A stretch of 64,000 nucleotides of DNA from Welwitschia mirabilis. Its lineage: Eukaryota > Gnetophyta > Gnetopsida > Welwitschiales. Below, in pieces: positions 48,411-60,110 of the stretch. Both the position numbers and the translations under genes were made by a program. The stretch is taken from NCBI GenBank assembly GCA_051453625.1, contig JBOZIK010000001.1, positions 260,551,129 through 260,615,128 of the forward strand, given 5' to 3'. The notes below the pieces were generated by a model, which worked only from the letters and a program-made list of their open reading frames with translations, made no database searches and was not told where the DNA came from. How positions within the stretch are numbered: the first letter of the stretch is position 1; the number at the start of each line of letters is the position of its first letter.

Positions 48411-49040
48411 ATGCTAATTTGTAAAAAGATCTAGTTAGAAGAAAATAAAAACATACCATTCCTAGTAAGGTCTTTCTTGCACAATCTATCTCCAACTTAG
48501 TTATGCAAAAGTGTCATACGTTTAAAGAATTTGGGACAATAACAATTGGTATTACTTTGGAAGGAAAGAAAAGAATTAGAAAAGCCTTAATAGATATAGA
48601 AAAAAGTGTAAACATTATATCCCTTTATTTTAGAGTTAGTCAATACTTGAATCAAGAAACCCTTGGTGATCATTAAAGGCTTAGTAATCTAAATAGAAGA
48701 ATCCTTCTACCCCATAAATGTGGTTATTATTAAAGTAGAACAAAATGAAGATCATCCACGACTCTTAGAAAAATCCTTGTGTGCATCCATCTACTCCATC
48801 ATGGGCACATAGACTAAAATGATGGNNNNNNNNNNNNNNNNNNNNNNNNNNNNNNNNNNNNNNNNNNNNNNNNNNNNNNNNNNNNNNNNNNNNNNNNNNN
48901 NNNNNNNNNNNNNNNNNNNNNNNNNCCCATAAATGTGGTTATTATTAAAGTAGAACAAAATGAAGATCATCCACTACTCTTAGAAAAATCCTTATGTGCA
49001 TCCATCTACTCCATCATGGGCACATAGACTAAAATGATGG
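48411..49040 (+). pseudogene. Protease of element B
   Basis: RRKQKHTIPSKVFLAQSISN (about 48436-48495), then EGKKRIRKALIDIEKSVNII at about 48560-48620. These are the same blocks as in element A and the Athila protease motif ALLDLGASVN, with the catalytic Asp kept. The 115 bases at 48711-48825 are repeated after the 100 N gap at 48926-49040, which looks like an unmerged contig overlap. Confidence 0.78.
48711..49040. repeat. 115-base duplication flanking a 100 N gap
   Basis: 48711-48825 and 48926-49040 are identical except for two substitutions (G/T and G/A). The gap 48826-48925 lies exactly between them. This is best explained as overlapping contig ends that were not merged. Confidence 0.9.
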
Positions 49041-49800
49041 AATGTCATATAAGTAATAAGAATTTCACTATTAGAGTTTTTAATGATACTAAGAAAGATA
49101 TAGAAGATGAGTGGAACTTAAAAGAAGAATTTAGATCAAATTTATTTTTATAACATCCCCTATTTAAAGAGAGATTGTTGATTCTATATAACTCAACTTT
49201 GTATGGTGATTCAATTCAAATAAATAGTTTACATTCTTTTAACTTTTATGAACTTAATCATAATCACTTAGGAACTGATAGTTTTGATCATAAGGATGAA
49301 TAAGTGAAACCCTTAAATAGGAAATAATTTCAACATTTGAGATCAACTAAGAACTGACATGATGAATGGTATCATCCATCTACATCATCTAGATGACACA
49401 TCTAGCTAATGATTGATGAATGATATTCAATAATAGAAAATGAGGATTACAACTTAGATTTAAAAGAATTACCTAAAGATTTGAAGTACATATTTATTTC
49501 CAATAAGAGATCCTTGGTAATAAGTGAATATATTATCCCTATACAAGAATCCAATTTAGTTTCACTTTTAATTTTGAAGGAAAAGGCTCTTATTTGGACT
49601 CATAAGGACTTATTTGCCATCCATTCTTTCATAGTTTAACATAAAGTCTACCTTAAGATAATGCTAAACCAATTAGAAAACCCTAAATAAGAATTAATCT
49701 AGCCATTAAGTAAGTAGCTAAGGATGATTATTAAACTTATGAATGTCGAGATTATGTATGCTATATCTAATAGTGAGTGGATAGCTCCTTGACAATACTA
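49041..49800 (+). pseudogene. Protease-RT linker of element B
   Basis: The reading KELPKDLKYIF (about 49465-49500) followed by SLLILKEKALIWTHKDLF (about 49560-49615) corresponds to the LKPLP..LKYAFL and LRKHK.AIGWT segments that precede reverse transcriptase in Athila pol. It has many frameshifts. Confidence 0.65.
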
Positions 49801-50220
49801 GCTAAGAAGGGTGAAAAGTGGGGGATGTTCATGGATTTTAGAAAATTTAATTAGGTAACTAAAAAGGATCATTATCATCTATCCTTTCTAAATCAAATAC
49901 TTGACAGAATACAAGAACATGCCTACTACTATCTTTTTGATGGATATAGTGGTTATAATCAAGTTTGCATAGCTAGTAAGAATGAAGTAAACACAACCTT
50001 TACTTTTCCCTTTGTAATGTTTGCCTTTTTAAGAATGTCCTTTGGACTTTGTAATGCTCTTAGAACTTTTTAGTGTGTAATTTTTGGTATATTTTTTTAC
50101 ATGATAGAGGATTTCATTAATATCTTTATGGATTACTTTGTAATATTTGGTGAAATCTTTGAATAAATCATAAAAAAATTAAAGAAACGCTTAGATAGAT
50201 ATATAGAAAGTCCTTGGTTA
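49801..50220 (+). pseudogene. Reverse transcriptase of element B
   Basis: MDFRKFN then VTKKDHYHLSFLNQILDRIQ and HAYYYLFDGYSGYNQVCIAS (about 49835-49970), FAFLRMSFGLCNAL (about 50020-50065) and INIFMDYFVIFGEIFE (about 50116-50165). This is the best preserved palm region in the window and complements the broken one in A. The catalytic FMDDF is FMDYF (50125-50139), so one active-site Asp is lost. The thumb after 50165 is largely deleted compared with A. Confidence 0.87.
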
Positions 50221-50800
50221 TGCTGATTTCTATCACAGTTTCATCTAGGATTATGCTAAGATTTTTAAGCCCTTTACTCATTACTTGAAAAAGAAGCTAA
50301 GTTTGATTGAGATCACTCATTCTAACTTGATTTTAAAAAACTTAGAGATAAAATATCTTCTAAACTTGTTATAATGAGATCCAATTACACTAAGGATTTT
50401 GAGCTTATGTACAATGTTAATAACTTTGCTATGGACAGGGTTCCTAGTGAAAAATAAAAAAAAGTAATATATTATCTTAGTAAAACTTTATTTAAGGCCC
50501 AAAGCAATTACACTACCATTAAGAAATAAATGCTTGACAACATCATTTTCCTTGATAACCTTAAACACTATCTTCTTTGCTTTTATACTAATGTTTACAA
50601 GAATCATTCAACTGTACATTACCTTATGACTAAGAAATATTCTAGTTCTAGACTTATTACATGGTACCCTGTGATGCAAAAATTCAATCTTACCATCATT
50701 AATAAGGCTATGAAACATAATAGTATTGCAGATCACTTATCTCAACTTACTTATTATCTTGATAAACTCTTAATTAGTGATTAATTTCCTAATGAATAAG
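50221..50800 (+). pseudogene. RNase H of element B
   Basis: YYLSKTLFKAQSNYTTI (about 50470-50520), then MLDNIIFLDNLKHYLLCFYT (from 50530) and VHYLMTKKYSSSRLITW, FNLTIINKAMKHNSIADHLS (to about 50750). This is the standard Ty3/gypsy RNase H sequence ending in the ADHLS block, open from 50530 to 50784. Confidence 0.85.
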
Positions 50801-50899
50801 TATTTATTGTTATACAACTCTATGCTATCTCCTCTACTCATCCTACCTCATGGTATACTAATTTTATGAATTACCTTATTACCATAAAGACAACTCAAC

Positions 50900-52140
50900 A
50901 TGGGATACATAACCAATGAAAATATTTTCTTTATAGAGTTGGTGATTATGAGTGGAATAAGTTCCATATTTATTATAGGTACAAAGATCAAATCATGAAT
51001 AAATATGTGTTGGAATGGAAAAAGATTTTCATCATTAATCTTTATCATGATAAAATCTATGGAGGGAATTCTAGTGGATAGAAGACTACAATGACAATCC
51101 TTCATTCTAGTTTTTATTAGCCCATCATTTTAAAGATTCTTTTGACTTTGTTATATGGTAGTCTAACATGCTTTCAGGATATGTTTCATAAACCTATAAT
51201 TGAATTTAAACCTTTTGACTATTAGGGATTATATGCCTTATGAAACCTCCTTCTCATAATAAAATTACATCTTAGTTATTGTTGATTATGTTATCAAATG
51301 GATTGATGTTATTATCACTACCACAAATGATGCTTGAAGTATCTACAACTTTATCTAAAATCATATCTTTTAGTACTTTAGTTTTCTTAGAATCTTTATT
51401 AGTGACTAAGAAGATCATTTTATTAATTCTTTCTGCTAACTTCTCTTATCCATTTAAATTAGACATCAAATTGTCTATTCTTATCACCCCCAAAGTAATT
51501 GCTAAGTTGAGAATGTGAATAAGGAAATTAAAAAGATAATTTAGAAACTTTTCTTTATCCATAAGAAAACTTGTGTTCCTAAACCTCATAATGTTCATTG
51601 GACTTACCATACTAGCTAACAAAATTCTCTTGGCTTTTTACCCTATGATTAAGTTTAAAAATGTTTGTGTTTGGTTAATTAATGTATTTTATAACTCTTT
51701 TAGTTATACTCATCAATATAATCTTATGAACTCAGATGAAGATTTTTAATCTTAATTAGTTCAACTTGATCATTTAGATGAAAAGCATATCAATGTCATA
51801 CATTATCAACTTATTTATAAAGACCAAGCTAAGTTCAAACATGATAAAATGTTAACTCATAAGCAATGAGAGCTAGATTAACTATTTTTTTAATAAAATA
51901 CCCAAGAGCATCTTTTCAGCATAATATAAACTTTAAGTGGTTAGGTCCTTATCTTTTAGAAAAATTACATTATAATTGCTAAGTTAAAATCTTTAATCTA
52001 AACACTAGGGAAATTCAAAAAGTTGATAGATAAGGGTTAAAAATCTATGATTCAAATGATGTTAAAATCTTAAACATGATAGAAGCTTTTATTTTGGAAG
52101 CTTTCCTCAGTGATGAGGACTTTTCTTCTACTATTGTCTA
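50900..52140 (+). pseudogene. Integrase of element B
   Basis: The N-terminal region reads DYEWNKFHIYY and KTTMTILHSSFYQP. The core reads NYILVIVDYVIKWIDVI (first Asp), then FISD.EDHFINSF (second Asp) and HPQSN.VENVNKEIKKI (Glu), all between about 51260 and 51535, so the D,D,E triad is still visible. The C-terminal part reads KWLGPYLLEKL and NTREIQKV, then ILNMIEAFILEAFLSDEDFS (about 51930-52130), matching A at 12930-13110. In-frame stops show it is dead. Confidence 0.85.
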
Positions 52141-54443
52141 AATTCTTCCTTAGATAATTTCTTTTTTATTGATGTCATGCTATCACTTAAGAGTTTTTAC
52201 TTAACTTATGTATTACTTTATGAAGTTACCATGACTAGTAATATTTTAGTTGAATATCTCAAACTAATAAGATTATATTCATCCAATCTTAAGACATTTG
52301 TATGCCTATGAACTTCATTTTAAAATAAGATGTCTTAGTTCTTTTATTCTCTTTCAATGGTATAAGTCTTTAGTTATTTGAGTATGTCCTCCCATGTTTA
52401 TCATCTCATTACATCACCCCCATTCCTAAGAGTACTTGGATATGTGAGATTATTTTCCACCAACACAAAAAAACAAGAATGATGTCGTACTGCACTAGGA
52501 TGAATTTTTCTAAAAGGAATCATTGAAAGTATTGGTAGCTATGCAAAATCTGTATAGGGATCAGTTGGAGGGATCAGTTGGCAATTCCTGTGGGTTCTTA
52601 CTCCTTTGATAGTGGTTGCACTCCTCTCATAAAGGATAACCATTACTTATAAGCCATATAATTATAGAAATCCTTAGTAAAATCAAAGATATTACTAGTT
52701 TTTAGGACTATATAGTGCAATAATAAATTGGTCAATCAAATTTCATATGTAGGATACATAATCAATGATGGCCCTATTAAGGTTAGAGGTATTGTTAGTT
52801 TTTGAGAATACATCTATCATGACTCATTTTTATCTTGTGAAGGATACATAAATAGTGATATTCCTAGTGTTATAAGAGGTATTAATCATTTTCTAGACTC
52901 ATTATGCATGCAGAACTTCCATATCATCATTTTGCTTTTTAGGATATTAGTGTGTTTTTAGGTGTAGATAAGTGAGTCCATTTCTAAATAACTATTGATA
53001 TTATTATTCATTGAGCAAGAACATTAGATCTACTTAACATCATCATAATCACTACCTAATCAAGTGGTACTTTATGAAGTTTTTACATAATATCATATGT
53101 CATTAATTAGTTGATTTATGATTTGTATTAAGGAACTTTATTAGGTCAGAATTTATGGTAGACAAATAATATTCTTCATGTTTCTAGTTGTTCATTTTTA
53201 CTTTTTATTTTCCTTAGTCATTTTGCTTAGAATTCCAAATTCATTTCCTTACTTTTTCATCACAATACTTTGGACTTCATCATTTGGTAGTTTTCTTATT
53301 GTCTTATTTCACTTATGGTTATTGTCTATATGAGTTAACTTTTTTTAGCTCATGATGTCTTTTTCCTCATAAGTTCCTTTGGCATATTTTTATTTGGTAC
53401 ATCCACTTGCTTATCTTGAATTCTTTTGAGTTTGGATACATTTGATAATTTTCCTTAGCATTACTTCTTTTGACTTGGTGCATTATCATTATCCTATTCT
53501 AACATCCCTTTCTCTTGTTTTGAGTTCTTCTCAAAATTCATGATGAATTTTTGATTTCTTACTATTGTTGTTATTGACGATCTTTCTTTACTTGGACTTC
53601 ATATCTTGATAATCTTTCTTGGAGACTTGTTGTTTGCTAAATGTTTTCTTATGTTAATGCAATATAAGATGTATTGATTTACATGTGTGGGTGAGGAAAT
53701 ATTTTTGAGATAATTTTGAGTAAAAATTTTAATTATTTAAATTATTTAAAGCTTTTATAATACATATGTGATGTCCAACTTTAGTTATGATTTTATATTA
53801 TTTATGTGATATGAATTATGAGTATTGTTTAGCAGGCCTCTACCTGTACCATTTTAGTATCTTCTAGAACATAGTTTCCAGTTGAAGAGGAGTGTTCTCC
53901 TTCTTCATCTCCACTTAGAAGCTTTCATGAAGACTTAACTATAATACCACAAGAGGAGTAATGTTATAATTCTTTTTAATGTATTGACCTCTTATGAATT
54001 GTACTTAAAACCCACTAATTGATTTATATACATTATTTTGAATTATCATTGTTTTGATTATACATACACATCATCATTTTCTAAGTTACCATGGTTATAT
54101 ATTATCATGATTTTTGTGTATTACGTTTAATTTTTTTTAATGTGATAAACTTTATAAGTGAAGGACTAATGTAAAATTATAGTACTCTAATCATCTTCAT
54201 AGATACTTGATTTTTGTTTGGTTTTTTTAAGCATGTCTTCCCATGATCGTTTAAGTAACACATCGAATGATAGCTCTATTACAAATTTTGAAACGGTAAT
54301 ACATTAATTCACTAAATTTTAATATTTTATCCTACATGGTAATATTTTTGAACTTAATATATGTCTCCTTAGTTACTGTTTATCTTTAGTTAGTTTCGCT
54401 CACAATTGTAGTTATTCGCTTACTTTGTCAAGAACTGATAAAG
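52141..54443 (+). other. Post-pol 3' region of element B
   Basis: 2.3 kb between integrase and the polypurine tract. 52560-53230 shares the module seen in A and beside C (GATAGTGGTTGCACTCCTCT at 52608-52627, then ACTTTATGAAG further on). 53230-53700 is pyrimidine-rich on the + strand, giving lysine-rich - strand readings. No env-like protein with a signal peptide or membrane anchor is evident. Confidence 0.55.
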
Positions 54444-54458
54444 CTAAGTAGGGGGCTA
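54444..54458 (+). other. Polypurine tract of element B
   Basis: CTAAGTAGGGGGCTA lies immediately before the 3' LTR, which begins TGTTATAATACC. Confidence 0.75.
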
Positions 54459-55696
54459 TGTTATAATACCAAATTATTGATATTTAATGGAATAATTTGA
54501 GTACTTTTTTAGAACATTTATATAAGTTTAGATGGAGTTCTAACGATTATGGATATTCAATGGGATAATCATAAAAACATGTAATTCTTAGTGCATCTAG
54601 AGTCATTTTGAATAGGTTCTGATATTGGCATTCTAAGGAGGAGTGTAATAACTGAGAAGAATGATTTTCCTTAGCTAGAGAGATCAAGAGAATATCATAT
54701 ACATTATTTTCTAAACAATAGTCATGAGATGATAATGCATTTATAGTTGATATGAATTGGGGCTGGAAGCCGAAGAACCATCCTTTGTACTATGGTGTCA
54801 TTCCCATAGTAGTCCAAGAAATAGTCAAATGGACATTTATTTTATGTAATAAAAGAATATAATTTATTATCTTTGTAATAGTATCATAAGCCTTTTGGAT
54901 TATAAGGGTTTTATTTCCTAAATCTTTTATGTGGAGATATAAATATCCCCTTGCTAAAGCTATAAATATCCCCTTGCCCTCACTCCTATTTTACCATCTA
55001 TTATACCTAAAATCTTATGGTGGAAGATTGAAGGGTAAGAAAACCATCTATTGGGTTATGTATTCTCCATTGAGGTGTTGCTACTTTGTGAGTGGATGTT
55101 TAATCTTAATTAATAAAAGGTTAATTTATTTCTATTGAGTATATTTTCCTTATGATTTATGTTAATTATAATTGTGTAATAGATTTATAGTTGATATAGA
55201 TCATGAGGGTAACCTATGTAATAATAGGTTAAGATAATTAGTTTAGAATATGCATTTCATTTTATATTGCCTTCCCATAGCTAAAGTAGTTGCATCCAAA
55301 TATATTCTATTTCAATGTGCCTTATATCTTACATTAGTTAGGATTAAGTTATAATTATTTCCTAATTAATCTTGATTATAAGGGTCAATCTCAGTGATAG
55401 CAGATTGATAATCAAATAGATCTAGTACTTATATTTATTTCATTTGGATTTAACTTATTAGCATTACATTAAAAATCATCTTGCATTGTATTCTTTTATT
55501 CTTATTATTAAATTTACTTAATTGAAAAAGGCTAAAGATACTTTGGTAAATCAATTCTCTAACTTCTAGCCTAGTGCTTTTGATAAATTATAACATTTGG
55601 GTTAACTCCTACTATATTAGCATGTGTTTCTATGCAAGTATTTATAGTTAACAAGATTTATCTAAGGATTTAAATATTGCACAAATTTGTATCATA
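54459..55696 (+). repeat. Element B: 3' LTR
   Basis: Full-length partner of 44947-46197. It starts TGTTATAATACC and ends about ATCATA. It carries an internal duplication of the TATA segment not present in the 5' copy. Confidence 0.9.
54938..54977 (+). promoter_or_regulatory. Duplicated TATA segment in element B 3' LTR
   Basis: The 17 bases TATAAATATCCCCTTGC at 54938-54954 recur exactly at 54961-54977, period 23. The 5' LTR has a single copy, so the duplication arose after insertion or differed in the source RNA. Confidence 0.85.
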
Positions 55697-56590
55697 ATAA
55701 TGATTTTATCTTATTATAATTTTAAATAGATTTTAATATCGGATAAGTATAGTATTAGCTAAGTAACTTGAAAATCTAAAAGTTAGTAGTGCATATTAAT
55801 TATAAAACTTAAAGAAAATAGATCTCTAAAGGTATTTAGTTACCACTTTTTTTTCCATAATTTACCTTTTCTATAGTTATATTTACACTTTTTTTAAAAC
55901 ATTTGGATCATATTAAGTATTCAATCTTATGAAATTTTATTCCAACAAAATTAAGCATATTGTTTCTTAACAAAATTAGTGCTACATTGCCAATGATCCT
56001 TTATAGCCTTGATGCAAATGATCATATGATAAATAGATTATTAGAGAGATATTTATCATGAGCATTCATAGCCTCGAAGTAGTTCATTAAGTTCAATTAA
56101 TTAATCAAAATAAAATGTACTATTGAAAAAGAGATATTATATTTTTATTTTTTTATACTTCTCATATTCATCATTTTTTTAACACATAAGATGGATCATT
56201 GGCTTATTAGCATAATTAAGAAATATCTTATGCACATAAAATTCTTGAAAATAAAAATCATAGTATGAAATTATATTTTAACTTTTTAGATCATATTTTT
56301 GAAAATCAGAGATCTTAAGTAAATGTAACTTTAGCAATCATATTCGAAATAAGTAGGACTTCTTCTCAAAAATCATAAATACACCTAGTCATCACAGTAC
56401 TTAAAATGATAGTAAGATCACTTATTTTTAGTCTATTTATTATAGGCCATTAAATAGGGTTGGCAAGTTTCATGAATTCATAAGTCAAAAGGAGTAATGA
56501 GTCAAAGTATTGAAGGTGATGCCCATTGACTTTGAATTATGAGTTATTTGTTGGATTTTTTATGAGAAATACACCATTTGATAGAAATTG
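55697..56590 (-). other. Element G: 3' non-coding part
   Basis: Aligns with D at about 17200-17960 (for example GGATCATTGGCTTATTAG against GGGTCATTGGCTCATTAG). It lies directly right of B. No coding similarity. Confidence 0.65.
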
Positions 56591-57850
56591 TTTTATTGCA
56601 TGTAAATGTTTTCACTTAGAAAATATTCACTTAGAAACAAATTCAACCTTAAATTATAAAGTGAAACTTATTTTTCTTCCTAAGATATTGTTCTAAGGAT
56701 GTTTTTACAGTGCAATTTAGTAATCCTTTTCTTGTTAATCTTTACACTTTCATAGGCATTATTTCTAATGTTTTCTAGCTTATTATGTTGGATAGCTCTT
56801 TATTTTCTAACTGCTTTAAGATCTAAGTTCATATTCTTGATCACCTAGTAGACTTTATGTTTAAGTTTAATGGGTAAATAAGTAGTTCTTTTATAGATCA
56901 CTTTAAATAGGGACATCTCTATTAGTGTCTTATAAGTTGTTTTAAAGGTCTTTAAAATGTCATTTGGCTTATAAGACCAATTCTTCCTAGTTGAGTTTAC
57001 TACTTCCTATAGTATGTTCTTTATTTCTCTACTAGTAACCTTAAGTTTACTATGAATTTGAGGATTAGAAATTTATGACTTTATGAGTAATTCCATATTT
57101 GACAATAATATTGTCGAATATCCTATTGTAAAAATAAGTATCATCATTGTTAATGAAGACTTAGGGATAACAAAATCTTATTACAAAGTTATTTTTAAAG
57201 AACTTCACTATATTTTAAGCATAGCTATATCAAAAAGTGCATGTTTCTATTTACTTAGTGACATAATGGATATAATCAAGAATATATTAGTATCCATTTA
57301 AGGAAGGGTATGGGCCTTGTATCTTAAATACTAAAAGGTTTAATATCAAGAATGGGATTTAAAGGCATCATATGTTTTTGAATAAGCTATTGAGATTTTA
57401 TCAATAATTATTTTTCTTATCATAGAGATATAAATCCTTAAAAATGGATGTCTAATAAAAACCTAATTAAAGAATTCAAGTTATGATTTTATTAGAAGAA
57501 TAATAATCATCACAAGCTTTAGAATGGAAAAGTTAAGAACATTTTGAAATTTTAATTGAGGATACACTTACGAATGATTTGATATAGGTAATATTTTAAT
57601 AACATCTCATTAGATCCTTAATAATAATTGTTCATCTTGCAATAGAGATATGAATACTTAAAAGTGGATGCCAACAAAATCCTATTTGAATAATCTTAAT
57701 TGTTATTTTTTTAGAGTAATAATCATTACAATATTCAAAATGGAAAAGTTAAGGACATCATGAACTTTTAATTGAGGGGTAAACTTATGAATTATTTTAT
57801 TAAGGTAATATTTAAATAAGTGAGAAATATCCCAAAATAAAATTTTAACT
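56591..57850 (-). pseudogene. Integrase of element G (Athila-type)
   Basis: Read right to left: LLSNMELLIKS, then VTSREIKNIL, NSTRKNWSYKPNDILKTFKT, LFKVIYKRTTYLPIKLKHKV and NLDLKAVRK, ending NKLENIRNNAYESVKINKKR, about 57140-56670. These follow the Athila integrase C-terminal half (VSNREIKSIL, LDDALWAYRTAYKTPIG, YGKACHLPVELEHKAYWAIK, NDAYENAKIYK) almost block for block. The Asp-containing core to the right of 57140 is much more decayed. Confidence 0.85.
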
Positions 57851-58520
57851 TAACTTAAAAATTCCTTCTTATTGTTAAGGATCTAATGAAAGGGAATAAC
57901 ATTGGAAATTTGCAATGTCAACAAACTAAACTATTTCAAAAACACAAAAAATATGTTGATTAAGACAAGTGTCATTAATAAGAAGAGATTTGTGTGAGTC
58001 ATCCTATGTTATTCATGAAAGCTAATCATTTATGACATTATCAAAATCCTTTTTATCTTTTATTTTCAAGTCAAATTCCTATAAGAGTAAAATATGATTA
58101 ATCTAGGCTTAGAGTCCTTTCTAGCAAATAGGTATCTAAGGGATAAATGATTGGCATAGATGACCATCTTATAACTGAGGAGATATTACCTAAATTTTTC
58201 TAAGGTAAGGAATATTGTAATAAGATTTATTTTACTAATAATATAGTTTAGTTAGGTGTCACTTAGTGTTTTACTCACATAGTAGATTATAGTTGGTTTT
58301 TTATCTACTCTTTGTTCTAAAAAGACACAACTACATAATTATTAGTATCACATATGATTTTAAAGAGTATCTTTTAATTAGATAATTAAATGATACATGT
58401 GATGGTAAGTTTTTCTTTGAGTTTTCCAAAAGCTTACTAATACTTATAGATCTAGTTAAAAAGAGATATCTTTACTTAAGAGGTCATAAATGGGCTTAGA
58501 AATTTGACTAAAATCCTTAA
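57851..58520 (-). pseudogene. RNase H of element G
   Basis: The - strand reads KMVIYANHLSLRYLFARKDS followed by KPRLI at about 58180-58100. This is the KVIVYTDHAALKYLL..KDAKPRLI block of Athila RNase H, with the Asp of TDH changed to Asn. It lies between integrase and reverse transcriptase as expected. Confidence 0.75.
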
Positions 58521-59300
58521 TAAACCTTTTATAATAATCTACATATTATAAGAAGGATTTAATATCCTTTTGTTTTTATGGAGACAAGTAGGTGGATAAT
58601 TAAAGAAATTTTGCAATATTGACCTAAATTTCCTCTAATGAAATAATGTGTCCTAAATTCATGCCCTTGTTAATTATAAGATGGCATTTTTTCTAATTTA
58701 ACATTACACATTTTTCTATGCACTAGATGAGAACACATTCTACAATATAAAAATAGTGGCTAAAAAGGGACCCATGAATATAAAAGTCATCCATGAAACT
58801 TTTCACACATGAATCTAAAAAATCTAAAAAAAAATCCCAAACATACATAATTAAAACATGATAGGTGTATTATACAAATCAAATAACATTTCTTTATAAG
58901 AGATTATTTCATAAGGATATGTAAATATGGTTTTATTCTCATCCTTAATGATGATTTATATCTGATTACATATTAATCACTATTTTAAAAATAATATAAA
59001 GGATGTCTAGTAAGTTGCTATAGGATCTACTTAGAAAGTGGGAGAGGAAAGTGATCTTCTCTTGATACATTATTTAATTTGTAGAAATTGGTATACATTT
59101 TCCATTTTACTATAGGCCTAATGGGAATATGTTCATTATGCTCACTTGGCACTAAGATAATTCTAACCTTCTTAGCTATAACTTTAATTGGAATTACCTA
59201 CTTACTATCAAATATTAAATGATCCTATTATTTAGAAGTTTAATCACTTTATTTTTCACTACTTTCTTTATAGTTAAGTTGATTCTCTATTGGGCTTAAA
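58521..59300 (-). pseudogene. Reverse transcriptase of element G
   Basis: Right to left: VIPIKVIAKKVRIILVPSEH, NEHIPIRPIVKWKMYTNFYK, then LNN at about 59205-59070, matching VQVVPKK...NE.NELIPTR...WR.CIDYRKLN. This N-terminal insert is absent from A and B and is typical of the main Athila branch. FMDDF is intact at 58783-58797 (CVKSFMDDFYIHGSLF) and is followed by CHLIINKGMNLGHIIS. It is disrupted by stops. Confidence 0.87.
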
Positions 59301-59599
59301 TGCAAGGTTTAACATTCTCCTCAAGGTATATGTGGTTCATGAAAATTCTATGGTTCATGTCTCTAATATCAAAAAGAATCTATCTAATGGATTTCTTATA
59401 ATTTCTCAAAATATTTAAAAAATCAGTTTCTCTAAATTAAAATAAAGAGGAATTAATTACTACTATAAACATAGAGTCAACCCTTGAAAAGGCATTCTTG
59501 AGGTCATGTATAAGAGAATTAAGCTCAATGGAGGATTCATCTTGAGTGGTGATGCGTGAATACTATTCTTAAGACTTATATAAAACGTGGTCATCATGA

Positions 59600-60110
59600 A
59601 TGTATGTGAATGATTGGAGGATACATCTTATTTTAACCACATGTTCAATTTCATCATTATTAGAAGGTATTTTGTGGTATTAAAAATGTTTAACTCTATC
59701 ATCATATTACCAAAAGATATTTTCATTCATCCATTTTTATAGTTGATTAAGACATTAGAGGCTATAAGGAAGGGTCTTCCTATGATAACTAGAATTAAAT
59801 AATTGGCTATATTTTCTGTGTTTAGAAGTAAAAAATCCATTAAAAAATAGCAAATAAAAAAATAGCAAATATCTATCTAAACAATGACATTTTTTATTAT
59901 TAATAATGGTGTTTTTAGGAAATCATTAGCAAGTTATAATTGGAGTTTGTTGTTTTTAAGAACTTCTAAGCCTAATTATTTATATATATCATACAAAAGT
60001 AGATTTACACTAGATCTTAAATCTAATAAGGCTTGATTTAGGTATTTGTCTTTAATTATAATGATAATTATAAGGAAATTAAAATTCTTGTATTTGAAAG
60101 TGAATTGATT
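59600..60110 (-). pseudogene. Aspartic protease of element G
   Basis: The - strand reads QALLDLRSSVNLLLYDIYK, then LGLEVLKNNKLQL, LANDFLKTPLLIIKNVIV and IDICYFF at about 60045-59840. This is the DLGASVNLLPYSVY, LGLGELKPT..LQLAD and VEDVLV.VD.F.FP pattern. It is the same protein region as 18341-18700 in D and allows direct comparison of the two elements. Confidence 0.87.
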
